Source: CAVURS01 sp963834425 | GTDB taxonomy: Bacteria; Actinomycetota; Actinomycetes; Actinomycetales; CAVURS01 | DNA: 64,000 nt | Assembly (NCBI GenBank): GCA_963834425.1 | Contig: CAWIBR010000010.1 | Location: forward strand, 62,001 to 126,000 | Direction of reading: 5' to 3' | Part shown: positions 10,208 through 22,200 of the stretch, piece by piece | Position numbering within the stretch: the first letter of the stretch is position 1 | Layout of the letters: every line of letters starts with the position of its first letter | The notes under the pieces: model-generated | What the model was told of the DNA's origin: nothing | Databases searched by the model: none | The model's input: only the letters and a program-made list of their open reading frames with translations | Made by a program: the position numbers and the translations under genes

Positions 10208-13200
10208 TCACACGGCCGAGGGCTGGTCCTCGTCCTCGTCCCGGCGTCGGCGCGCCACGATGATCAGGAAGAAGCCGGCACCGAGCGCGGCCAGGCCGGC
10301 CCGGACCGCCCAGACGACGCCCATCGCTCCGGTGAACGGCAGGCCGGGTACGACGGGGTCGGCGCGAGCGGCCGGCGGATCCGCGGGGTGGTGGGGCGCC
10401 GCTGGCGTGGTCGGGTGGCTCGGCGTGGTCGGGTGGCTCGGCGTGGTCGGGTGGCTCGGCGGGACCGTCTTCTTGGTCGCGACCACCGCGGCGGCCTTGA
10501 CCGCCTTGACCGAGGTCTTGCAGCCGCAGTCCCCGGTCGCCGTGGCGACGTTGTGGACCGCCCCCGCCTTGGCGTCGGCCGCGGTGATGACGTACGCCTG
10601 GTTCGACGTGCAGGTCGTCGCCGCACCGGGGAGCAGAGCCGTGGCCGCGCAGGTCACCGGGCCGGCGCGGGTGTCGCTCACGCTGACGCCGTTGATCGTC
10701 ACCCGCCCGATGTTGGTGACGTCGAACGACCAGATGATCGTGTCGCCCGCGTCGGTCAGGCCGTCGTGGTTCACATCGGTCGCCGTCCCGTGTTTGACCA
10801 GTCGCAGCGCGGTGAGCTGGTCGAGCTGGGTGTCGGTCGACGACGGGAGCGAGGTCACGGGTGCGCCACCGGGGCCGACGGCATCCGCGACCGCTGTGTT
10901 GGACACATCTCCCGCGTCGACGTCGGCCTGGGTCACTGTGTGCGGCGCGGTCGCCGTACAGACGGTCTGCGCGCCGGGGGCGAGCGTGGTCACCGGGCAG
11001 GTGACGGCGCCGGCCACCGGGTCGTCGATGGCCAGCGAGCCGAGCGTGGTCGAGCCCGCGTTGGTCACGTGGAAGGTCCAGCTGATCGTGTCGCCCAGAC
11101 CGGGCACGCCGTCGCCGTCGGTGTCGAACAGGGCCGCCTGCTTGACCAGCGCGAGGGTCGAGACGGCGGCGACGGGGGTCGTGACCGACGCCGCCGCGGA
11201 CGTCACCGGCGCACCCTGCGGGTCAGTGGCCGTGGCGGTCGCCGTGTTGTCGACCCGGCCGGCGTCGACGTCGGGCTGGCTGATCGCGTAGGGCAGCGTC
11301 GCGGTGCACACGGTCGACGCCCCGGGCGCCAAAGTCGTTGCCGCACAGGTCATCGGACCGCCCGTGGGGTCGTCGATGCCGACCGAGCTCACGGACACCG
11401 TGCCCGTGTCGGTCACCGTCACGGACCAGGTGATGGTGTCGCCGAGGTCGGTCCGGCCGTCGTGGTTGAGGTCGTTGACCACCGCGTGCTTCTGCGCGGA
11501 CAGCGCCGCGAACTGGGCGACCGGGGTGTCGGCCGTCGACGGAGCGGAGACGATCGGCGCTCCGCCGGGAGCCTGACCGGTTGCGGTGGCCGTGTTGGTG
11601 ACCACGCCGGCGTCGACGTCGGCCTGGCTGACGACGTGAGCACTCGACGTACACGTCGTCGAGGCCCCGGGGGCGAGGACGCCCACCGGACAGACGACCG
11701 CGCCGGCCGTCGGGTCGGCGACGGCGAGGCCGTGGATCGTGGTCGTCCCCGGGTTGCTCACCGCGAACGACCAGGCCACCGTGTCGCCCAGATCGGTCTT
11801 GCCGTCGCCGTCGACGTCGGTGACCGTCGCCGACTTGACGAGCTGGAGGGCCGGCGACTGCTGGACGGCAGTGTCGGCCGAAGCCTGCGGCGAGACGACC
11901 GGGTCGCCGTCCGGAGCCGTCGCCTGCGCGGTCGCGGAGTTGGACACCAGGCCCGCATCGACGTCGGTCTGACCGATCGTGTACGCCGCAGAGCTGCACG
12001 TCGTCGCGGCGCCGGGGGCCAGAGTCGTTGTGGGACAGGCGATCGGGCCAGCGAGCGGGTCAGTGACCGTGACGCCGGTGAGGGTCGTCGTGCCGGTGTT
12101 CGTGACCAGCAGCGACCAGGTGATGGTGTCGCCGAGGTCGGTGTGGCCGTCACCGTCGACATCGGTGACGGCGGCGGTTTTGGTCAGGGCGAGCGCCGGC
12201 GACTGGGCAACGGCGGTGTCGGTCGAGGAGGGCGCGGACACCCACGAGGAGCCGGCCGGGTCTTGCGCCGTCGCCGTCGCCGTGTTGCTGACGTCTCCGG
12301 AGTCGACGTCGGCCTGCGTGACGGTGTGCGGGGTGTCGGCCGTGCAGGTCGTGGTCGCGCCCGGGGTCAGCGTGGTGACCGGGCAGGTGACCGGGCCGGC
12401 CGTCGGGTCGTTGACCGCGACCGCGTGGATGGTGGTGGTGCCCGAGTCGCGTACGAGGAACGACCAGCGAATCAGGTCACCCAGATCGGTCCGACCGTCG
12501 CCGTCCTGGTCAACGACCGCAGCGGACTTGGTGACCGCCAGGCCCGAGGTCTGGTCGACCGACGTGTCCGCGCTCGACGGCGCCGACTCGATCGGGTCGC
12601 CCTCCGGGCCGGCCGCGGTCGCCGTGGCGGTGTTGCTCACGACACCGGCGTCCACGTCGGCTTGGTCGATCGCGTACGACGCAGAGCTGCAGGTCGTAGC
12701 GGCCCCGCGAGCCAGCGTCGTCACCGGACAGGTGACCGGGCCGGCTGTCGGGTCGTCGATGCTCACCGAGTGGATCGTCGTCGTGCCGGTGTTGGTCACC
12801 AGGAACGACCAGATGATGGTGTCGCCCAGGTCGGTCCGGCCGTCGTGGTCGACATCGGTGACCGCCGCCGTCTTGGTCACGGCGAGGGCCGGGGACTGGT
12901 CGACGGCCGTGTCGGTGGACGAGGGCGCGGAGGAGATCGGCCGGTCGCCTGGCGCCGTGGCCGACGCGGTCGCGGTGTTGGTGACGAAGCCCGCGTCGAC
13001 GTCCGCCTGGTCGACGGCGTAGGCCGCAGACGTGCAGGTGGTGCTGTCTCCCGGCTCCAACGCCGCCCCGGGGCAGACGATCGAGCCCGCGGTCGGATCG
13101 TGCACGGCCGCGCCCGTGAGGGTCGTGGTGCCGACGTTCTCGAGCAGGAACGACCAGACGATCGAGTCGCCGCGATCGACCTTGAAGTCGCCGTCGACGT

Positions 13201-16200
13201 CGGTGACGGCCGCTGACTTGGTGAGCTGGAGGGCGGGGGCCTGCGCGATTGCGGTCGTGGTCGATGACGGGTTCGAGTCCGCGACGGTGCCACCGGGCAA
13301 CACGGCCGAGGCCGTCGCGGTGTTGTCCACCTCGCCGGCATCGACATCGGCCTGCGTGACAACGTGCGGTCCGGCGGCGCAGGTGAAGGACGCCCCCGGG
13401 GCCAGCGGGCCGGCCGGACAGCTCACCGCGCCCGCCGTCGGGTCGGCGACCGAGACCGAGTGCACGGTCACGGTGCCGGTGTCCTGCACCAGGAACGACC
13501 AGTTGATCTGGTCGCCGAGGTCGATCCGGCCGTCACCGTCGATGTCGGTGGCAATGGCCGACTTGGTCAGGTGCAACCCGGGCAGCTGCTGCACCGCCGT
13601 GTCGGTCGAGCTGGGTGGCGTGGTCACGTCGCCGCCCTGGGGGTCGTGCGCCGCAGCGGTGGCCGTGTTGGAGACGACACCGGCGTCCACGTCAGCCTGG
13701 GTGATCCGATGAACGGCCGCCGCCGTGCAGATCGTGCTGGCCCCGGGGGCGAGCGTCGTCACCGGACAGCCCACGGCGCCTGCCGTCGGGTCATCAACGG
13801 CCAGCGCGCTGAGCGTCGTCGAGCCGGTGTTGCGGACCAGGAACGACCAGGCGATCGTGTCGCCGAGGTCGGTCGCACCGTCACCGTCGACATCGTTGAC
13901 CGCGGCCGACTTCGTTACGGTCGCCGAAGGCGCCTGCGCGACAACGGTGTTCGTCGACGACGGGGCGGACGTGTGCGTCGTACCATTCGGGTCGCTCGCC
14001 GAGGCCGTGGCCGTGTTGCCGACGTGTCCGGCGTCCACATCGGCCTGGCTGATCACGTAGGCCGCGCTCGCTGTGCAGGTGGTCGACGTCCCCGGAGCGA
14101 GCGTCGCCACCGGGCAGGAGACCGGCCCGGCCTTGGGGTCGTCGATCGCTATCGCAGAGAGCGTTGTCGTGCCGGTGTCGGTGACCAGGAACGACCACTG
14201 GATCAAGTCACCGAGGTCGGTGTGCCCGTCGCCGTCGACGTCGGTCACGGCCGCCGACTTGGTCATCGTGAGTGAGGACTGTTGGGCGACGGGAGTGTCC
14301 GTCGAGGAGTCGTTCGACCTTGTCGTACCGGTACTGGCGCTGTGGCCGGTCGAGAAGGCGGTGTTCTCGACGAACCCCGCGTCGACATCGGCCTGATCGA
14401 TGGTGTGCGGCGCCGCCGTGCAGGTGGTCGTCGCGCCGGGAGCCAGAGTTGTCGTCGGGCAACTCACCACACCGGCCGTCGGGTCGCTCACGTGGATCGA
14501 GTCGAGGGTGACGGTGCCGGTGTTCTCCACGAGGAACGACCAGGTGATCACGTCGCCGAGATCGATCCGGAAGTCGCCGTTGACGTCGGAGACTGCCGCC
14601 GACTTGGTGAGGTAGGGGTTGGGCCGCTGCGCGATCGGCGTCGAGACGGTCGAGGGGTTGGACGGCACGCTCACCCCCGAGGGGTTGTGCGCACTGGCGG
14701 TGGCCGTGTTGTCGACGTGCCCAGCATCGACGTCAGCCTGGGTGACGGTGTACGGCGAGGCCGTGCAGGTCGTGGAGTCACCGGGCGCCAACGTCGTAGC
14801 CAGGCAGGAGACGGCGCCGGCCTTCGGGTCGTTCACGACGACGGACGTCAGCGTCGTGGTGCCGGAGTTGGTGACGGTGAAGGTCCAGTGGATCGTGTCG
14901 CCGAGGTCCGTGCGGCCGTCGGCGTTGTTGTCCGTCACCGCCGCCGACTTGACGAGGTCCAGCGTCGACGACTGGGCGATGCTGGTGTCGGTCGAGGAGG
15001 GGTTCGAGCCGACGCTCGTCCCGCCGGGCGTGAGGGCCGAACCGGTCGCGGTGTTGGACACGACCCCCGCGTCGACATCGGCCTGGGTCACGGTGTGGGG
15101 GCTCGTCGTACAGGTGACGGAGGCGCCGGGCGCCAAGGACCCGGCCGGGCAGCTGACCGGACCGGCGTTCGGGTCGTTGACGGCGGGCGCGGTCAGGGTC
15201 GCGGTGCCGGTGTTCTTCAGCACGAGCGACCAGACCACGCTGTCGCCCAGATCGGACCGACCGTCGCCGTTGATGTCGCTGACCGCGGCCGACTTGGTCA
15301 GCTGCAGCGCGGAGGTCGAGATGACCGCGGTCGACGTGGACGACGGGTTCGAGGTGATGGCGGCGCCGAGCGGCGTGCGCGCGGTCGCGGTCGCTGTGTT
15401 CGTGAGCCGCCCCGCATCGACGTCGGCTTGGGTGATGACGTACGGCGCGGAGCTGCAGGTGGTTGATGCTCCCGGGTTCAAGGTCGTCTGCGGACAGGTC
15501 GCGGCGCCGGCCTTGGGGTCGGCGATCGCGACCGAGGTGGCCGTCACGGTGCCGGTGTCCTGCACCAGGAACGACCAGACGACGGTGTCGCCCAGATCCG
15601 TGCGCCCGTCACCGTTGACGTCAGTCACCGCGGCCGACTTGGTCAGCTGTAGGCCCGAGCTCTGGTCCACCGGCGTCTCGGCCGTCGACGGGCTCGAGGT
15701 GACCGGATGGCCCTGCGGGTCGACGGCCGCCGCGGTGGCCGTGTTGGTGACTACGCCGGCATCGACATCGGTCTGGATGATCGTGTGAACCGCCACGGTG
15801 CAGGTCACGCTCGCCCCAGGAGCCAGTGAACCGGCGGGGCAGGTCGCGGTGCCGGCCGACGGGTCGCTCACCGAGACCGAGGTCAGCGTCGTGGTGCCGG
15901 TGTTCTTGACCCTGAGCCGCCAGGTGACCTTGTCGCCGAGGTCGATCTTGAAGTCGCCGTTGACGTCGGTGTTGGACGCGGTCTTGGTCAGCTGCACGGT
16001 CGAGGTCTGCGCGATCGGCGTGGTCGCCGAAGCCGGGCTCGAGGTGACCGGGTTGCCGCGGGGATCCTTGCCGCCGGCCGTCGCCGTGTTGGTGACCGAG
16101 CCCGCGTCGACATCGGCCTGGGTCACGACGTGGGCACTCGACGTACAGGTGGTGGTGGCGCCCGGAGCCAAGGTTGTCGCTGGGCAAGAGACGGCTCCGG

Positions 16201-19200
16201 CGGTCGGATCGTTCACCGCGACGTTGGTGACAGTCGTCGTGCCGACGTTCGAGACCAGGAACGACCAGGTGATCCGGTCGCCCAGGTCGGTGCGGCCGTC
16301 GCCATCGACATCGGTCACGGCGCCGGTCTTGCTGAGTGACAGTGCGGGCGCCTGGGTGATCGGGGTGTCGGTCGAGGAGGGGCTGGAGGTCACACCGGTC
16401 GCCGTCGGGGTGGTCGCCGTGGCGGTGGCCGTGTTGGAGACGACGCCCGCATCCACGTCGGCCTGGCTGATCGGGTACGCCGCAGAGGTGCAGGTCGTCG
16501 TCGCACCCGGTGCCAGCGCCGTCGTCGGGCAGCTCACCGGACCGGCCTTGGCGTCAACGATCCCGAGACCGGTCACGCTCACGGTCCCGTTGTCCTGCAC
16601 CAGGAACGACCAGGAGATCGTGTCGCCGAGATCGGTGTGTCCGTCGCCGTTGACGTCCATGACCGTCGCGCTCTTGGTGAGCGAGAGCGAGGCGGTCTGG
16701 CTCACCGGGGTGTCCGTGGAGGACGGCGGCGCCACGACGGTCCCACCACTCGGGGTGCTGGCCCTCGCGGTAGCGGTGTTGGCGACGAAGCCGGCGTCCA
16801 CGTCGGCCTGGGTGATGGTGTGGGCGAGCGCCGTGCAGGTCGTCGATGCCCCGGGTGCGAGCGAACCCACCGGGCAGGTGACGGAGCCCGCCGTTGGGTC
16901 GGAGACCGTGACCGAGGAGTCGGTCACGGTGCCGGTGTCCTTGACCAGGAACGACCAGCGGATGGTGTCGCCCAGGTCGGTCCGGCCGTCGCCGTTGACA
17001 TCGGTGACCGCCGCCGACTTGGTCAGGGACAGCGCCGGCGCCTGGCTGATCGGGGTCGACGTCGACGAGCTGTTGGACGTGATCGTCGCCGCGCTCGGGG
17101 TCTTGCCGTTGGCCGTGGCGGTGTTGTTGACCACGCCGGCATCCACGTCGGCTTGGGTGACCGTGTGCGGTGTCGCCGCCGCACAGGTGACCGAAGCGCC
17201 GGGGGCCAGCGGCAGGCCTGGGCAGGTCACGGCGCCAGCGATCGGGTCGGCGACGACGATGGTCGTCAGCGTCACCGAGCCGGTGTTCTTGACCAGGAAC
17301 GACCATTGCACCTTGTCGCCAAGGTCGATCTTGAAGTCGCCGTCGATGTCGGTCACCGACGCCGACTTGGTCAGCAGGAGCGAACCGGTCTGGGCGACAG
17401 GCGTGTTCGTCGACGAGGCGTTCGACGTCACCGTCGATCCGCTCGGGCTCAGCGCGCTCGCCGTGGCCGTGTTGGTGACGGCTCCGGCATCGACGTCAGC
17501 CTGAGCGATCGTGTGGGCCGCGGCCGTGCACGTGGTGCTGGCGCCCGGAGCGAGGGTGGTCACCGGACAGGAGACGGGGGTGGCCTTCGGGTCGTTGACG
17601 GCGACGGCCGTCAGGGTGGTCGTGCCCGTGTTCTTGACCAGGAACGACCAGGTGACCGTGTCGCCGAGGTCAGTTTGGCCGTCGGAGTTGGTGTCCGTGG
17701 CCACCGCGGACTTGGTGAGCTGCAGGGCCAGCGCCTGCACGACCGCCGTGTCGGTGGACGACGCGTTCGAGGTGACCGTGGCGCCGGCGGGCTTGGTCGC
17801 CGACGCGGTCGCTGTGTTGGCGACGAAGCCCGCGTCCACGTCCGCCTGCGTGACCACATGAGCGGACGACGTGCAGGTCGTGGCTGCGCCGGGAGCGAGC
17901 GCGGTCACGGGGCACGTGACAGCGCCGGCGGTGGCGTCGTTGACGGCCACGCCCGTGACCGACGTCGTACCCGTGTTCTTGACCAGGAACGACCAGGTGA
18001 CCGTGTCCCCGAGGTTGGTCTTGCCGTCGGCGTTCACGTCGTTGACGGCCGCGGACTTGGTCAGGAGCAGCGAGCTCGTCTGCACCACGGGTGTCGAGGT
18101 CGACGAACTGTTCGAGGTGACCGTGGCGCCGGAGGGTCCATGGGCACTGGCCGTGGCGGTGTTGTTGACCAGACCGGCGTCGACGTCGGCCTGGGTGATC
18201 GTGTACGCCGCGGAGGTGCAGGTCACCGACGCCCCGGGCGGCAGCGGTCCGGTCGGGCAGCTCACCGCTCCGGCCTTGGCGTCGTTCACCGCCGCCGAGG
18301 AGAGCGTGGTCGTCCCGCTGTTGGTCACCAGGAACGACCAGGTGATCGTGTCGCCGAGGTCGGTCTTGCCGTCGGCGTTGACGTCCGTGACCGCGGCCGA
18401 TTTCGTCAGCTGGGCCGCCATCGACTGCGCGATGGGGGTGGACGTCGACGAGGGGTTCGAGACGACGGCCAGGCCACCGACGTCCGTGGCCGAAGCGGTC
18501 GCGGTGTTGTTGACGACACCGGCGTCGACGTCGGCCTGGGTGATCGGGTGCACGGCCGCCGTGCAGGTGGTCGTCGAGCCGGGGGTCAGCGAGGTCAACG
18601 GACAACTGACCGGCCCGGCGGTCGGGTCAGTGACGCCGACCGACGTCAGCGTCGTGGTGCCCGCGTTGGTCACCTTGAAGGTCCAGGTGATCCTGTCCCC
18701 ACGGTCGGTTGTGAAATCCCCGTTGACGTCGTTGACGGCGGCCTTCTTGACCAGCTTGAGGTTCGAGGTGCGGGTGACCGCAGTGTCGGTGTGCGAGCTG
18801 TTGGATGTCGTCGTGGTGCCAGCGGGTGTCCGGCCCGCCGCGGTGGCGGTGTTGCTGACCACTCCGGCGTCGACGTCGGCCTGGACGATCGCGTACGCCG
18901 CGGAGGTGCAGGTCGTCGACGCCCCGGGCGCCAGCGTCGTCGTCGGGCAAGAGACAGACCCGGCCTTGGCGTCGTTGACCGCCACCGCGGTGAGCGTTGT
19001 CGTGCCGGTGTTCTGGACCAGGAACGACCAGGTGATCGTGTCGTTCAAGTCGTTCGCCCCGTCACCGTTCAGGTCGCTGACGGCGGCGGTCTTGGTCAGC
19101 AAGAGCGACGACGTCTGCGCGATGGGCGTCGAGGTCGAGGAACTGTTGGAGGTCACCGGCGTGTTGGCCGGCGTCCGGCCGCTCGCCGTGGCCGTGTTGT

Positions 19201-22200
19201 TCACGACTCCGGCATCCACGTCGGCCTGGCTGATCGAGTGCGCAGCTGAGGTGCAGGTCGTCGAGGCGCCTGGCGCGAGTGTCGTTGCGGGACAGGTGAT
19301 CGCGCCCGCGGTCGGGTCGGTGACCGCGACCGCGGTGAGGGTCACGGTCCCGGTGTTCTTGACCGCGAACGACCAGGTGATCGTGTCCCCGAGATCCGTC
19401 TTGGCGTCACCGTTGACGTCGGTCACCGCCGCCGACTTGGTCAGCTGGAGCGTCGTCGCTTGCGCGATCGGGGTATCGGCCGAGGATCCGTTGGAGGTCA
19501 CCGTCCCACCCGCCGGGTTCTTGCCCGTGGCTGTGGCCGTGTTGGACACGACGCCCGCATCCACGTCGGCCTGGGTCACGGTGTGCGCGCCCGATGTGCA
19601 GGTCGTTGAGGCACCGGGCGCCAGCGTCGTTGTTGGACAGGAGATCGCGCCCGCGGTCGGGTCGGTGACCGCTACCGTCGTCACAGTCGTCGTACCGCTG
19701 TTCTTGACCAGGAACGACCACGTGATCGTGTCGCCCAGGTCGGTCTTCCCGTCGCCGTTCACATCCGTGACCGTCGCCGACTTGGTCAGCTGGAGTGCGG
19801 CGCTCTGGGCGATCGGCGTCGAGACCGTCGAGCTGTTTGACGGCACCGCGGTGCCGGCCGGGTTGCGACCGGATGCGTTGGCCGTGTTGGTGATCACGCC
19901 GGCGTCCACGTCGGCCTGGGTCACGGCGTGAGGGCTCGACGTACACGTCGTCGAGGCTCCGGGAGCCAATGTCGTGGTGGGGCAGGAGATCGCACCGGCC
20001 GTCGGGTCGGTGACGGCGACGGTGGTGAGGGTCACGGTGCCGGTGTTCTTGACCAGGAACGACCAGGTGATCCGGTCGCCGAGGTCGGTCTGGCCGTCGC
20101 CGTTCAGATCGGTGACCGCTGCCGACTTGGTCAGCTGCAACCCGCTGGCCTGGACCACGGAGGTGTCGGTCGAGGAGCCGTTGGACGTGACGGTCGCCCC
20201 GCTCGGGCTCTGGCCCGATGCGGTGGCCGTGTTGGACACCACACCTGCGTCCACGTCGGCCTGGCTGATCACGTGTGCGCTCGAGGTGCAGGTCGTCGAG
20301 GCCCCCGGCGCGAGGGTGGTCGCCAGGCAGGTCAGCGACCCCGGCCGTCGGGTCGGCAATCGCCACGCTGGAGACGGTGGCCGTGCCGGTGTTCTTGACC
20401 AGGAACGTCCAGGTGATCTTGTCGCCGAGGTCGGTCTTGCGCGTCGCCGTTGACGTCGTTGACCGCAGCCGACTTGGTCAGCTGGAGCGTGGCCGACGAG
20501 GCCACGACCGTGGTCGTCGATGAGCTGTTGGACGTGACGGTCGCGCCGGACGGGTTCTTGGTCGGTGGCGGTCGCGGTGTTGTTGACTGCCCCGGCATCG
20601 ACATCGGCCTGGGTGATGACGTAGGGCGACGTCGCCGTGCAGGTGGTCGAGACTCCGGGCGCGAGCGTCGTGACCGGGCAGGTCGTCGCCCCGGCCTTGC
20701 TGTCGTTGATGGCGAGGGTCGACAGCGTGACGGTGCCGGTGTTCTTGACCAGGAACGACCACTGGATCTTGTCGCCCAGGTCGGTCTTGCCGTCGCCGTC
20801 CACGTCGGTCACCGCCGCCGACTTGGTCAGCTGCAACGCGGTGGCCTGGTTGATCGGAGTATCGGTCTGCGATGCGTTCGAGGTGACCGTCACGCTGGCC
20901 GGGTTCTTGCCTGTGGCCGTGGCGATGTTGGAGACCACGCCAGCGTCGACATCGGCTTGGCTCACGACGTACGCCGCGGCTGCGGTGCACGTCGTGGACG
21001 CGCCCGGCGCGAGCGTGGTGACCGGGCACGTGACGGCGCCGGCCTTGGTGTCCGTGACCCCCACCCCGGTGAGGGTCACGGTGCCGGTGTTCTTCACGAG
21101 GAACGACCACTGGATCTTGTCGCCCAGGTCGGTCTTGCCGTCGCCGTTGACGTCAGTCACGGCAGCCGACTTCGTGAGCTGGAGCGAGGAAGCCTGGACG
21201 ACCGGCGTCGACGTCGAGGAGGGCGCCGACGTCAGGGCCGCCCCGGCCGGGCTCTTGCCACTCGCCGTCGCGGTGTTGTTGACCGAACCCGCGTCCACGT
21301 CGGGCTGGGTGATGACGTACGGCGTGGTCGCGGTGCAGGTCGTCGTCGCTCCCGGCGCCAACGACGAGACCGGGCAGGTTGTGGCACCGGCCTTGCTGTC
21401 GGAGATCGCCACCGTCGAGACGGTGACGGTGCCGGTGTTCTTGACCAGGAACGACCACTGGATCTTGTCGCCCAGGTCGGTCTTGCCGTCCGCGTTGACG
21501 TCCGTCACGACCGCCGACTTGGTCAGCTGCACCGAGGCGACCTGGTGGACGCCCGTCGAGACCGACGACGGAGCCGAGCTCAGCGTGCTCCCGCTCGGGC
21601 TCTTCGCGGCGGCCGTGGCGGTGTTGGTGACCACCCCGGCGTCGACGTCCGCCTGGGTCACGACGTAGGGAGTCGTTGCGGTGCAGGTCGTTTGGGCGTT
21701 CGGGGCCAACGTCGTCACCGGGCAGGTGATCGCCCCGGCCTTGCTGTCGTTGATCGCCAACGAGTTCACCGTGACCGTGCCGGTGTTGGTGACCAGGAAG
21801 CTGTAGGTGATCTTGTCGCCGAGGTCCGTCACGCCGTCGGTGTTGACGTCGTTGACCGCCGCGCTCTTGACGAGCGCGAGATTCGTCGTCTGCGCGACCG
21901 CGGTGTCGGTCGACGAGGCGTTCGAGGTCACGGTCGCGTTCGAGGGGTTCTTGGCGCCGGCTGTCGCGGTGTTGGTCACGAAGCCGGCGTCGACGTCCGC
22001 CTGGGTGATGGTGTGGGCCGCCGTCGGCGTGCAGGTCGTCGAAGCGCCTGGAGCCAGGGAGGTCGCGGCGCAGGTGGTGGCACCAGCCGTCGGGTCGCTG
22101 ATGGCGAGAGCCGTGACGGTCGTCGTGCCCGTGTTCTTGACCGCGAACGACCAGGCGACGGTGTCGCCCAGGTCGGTCAGGCCGTCGTGGTTGACGTCGG

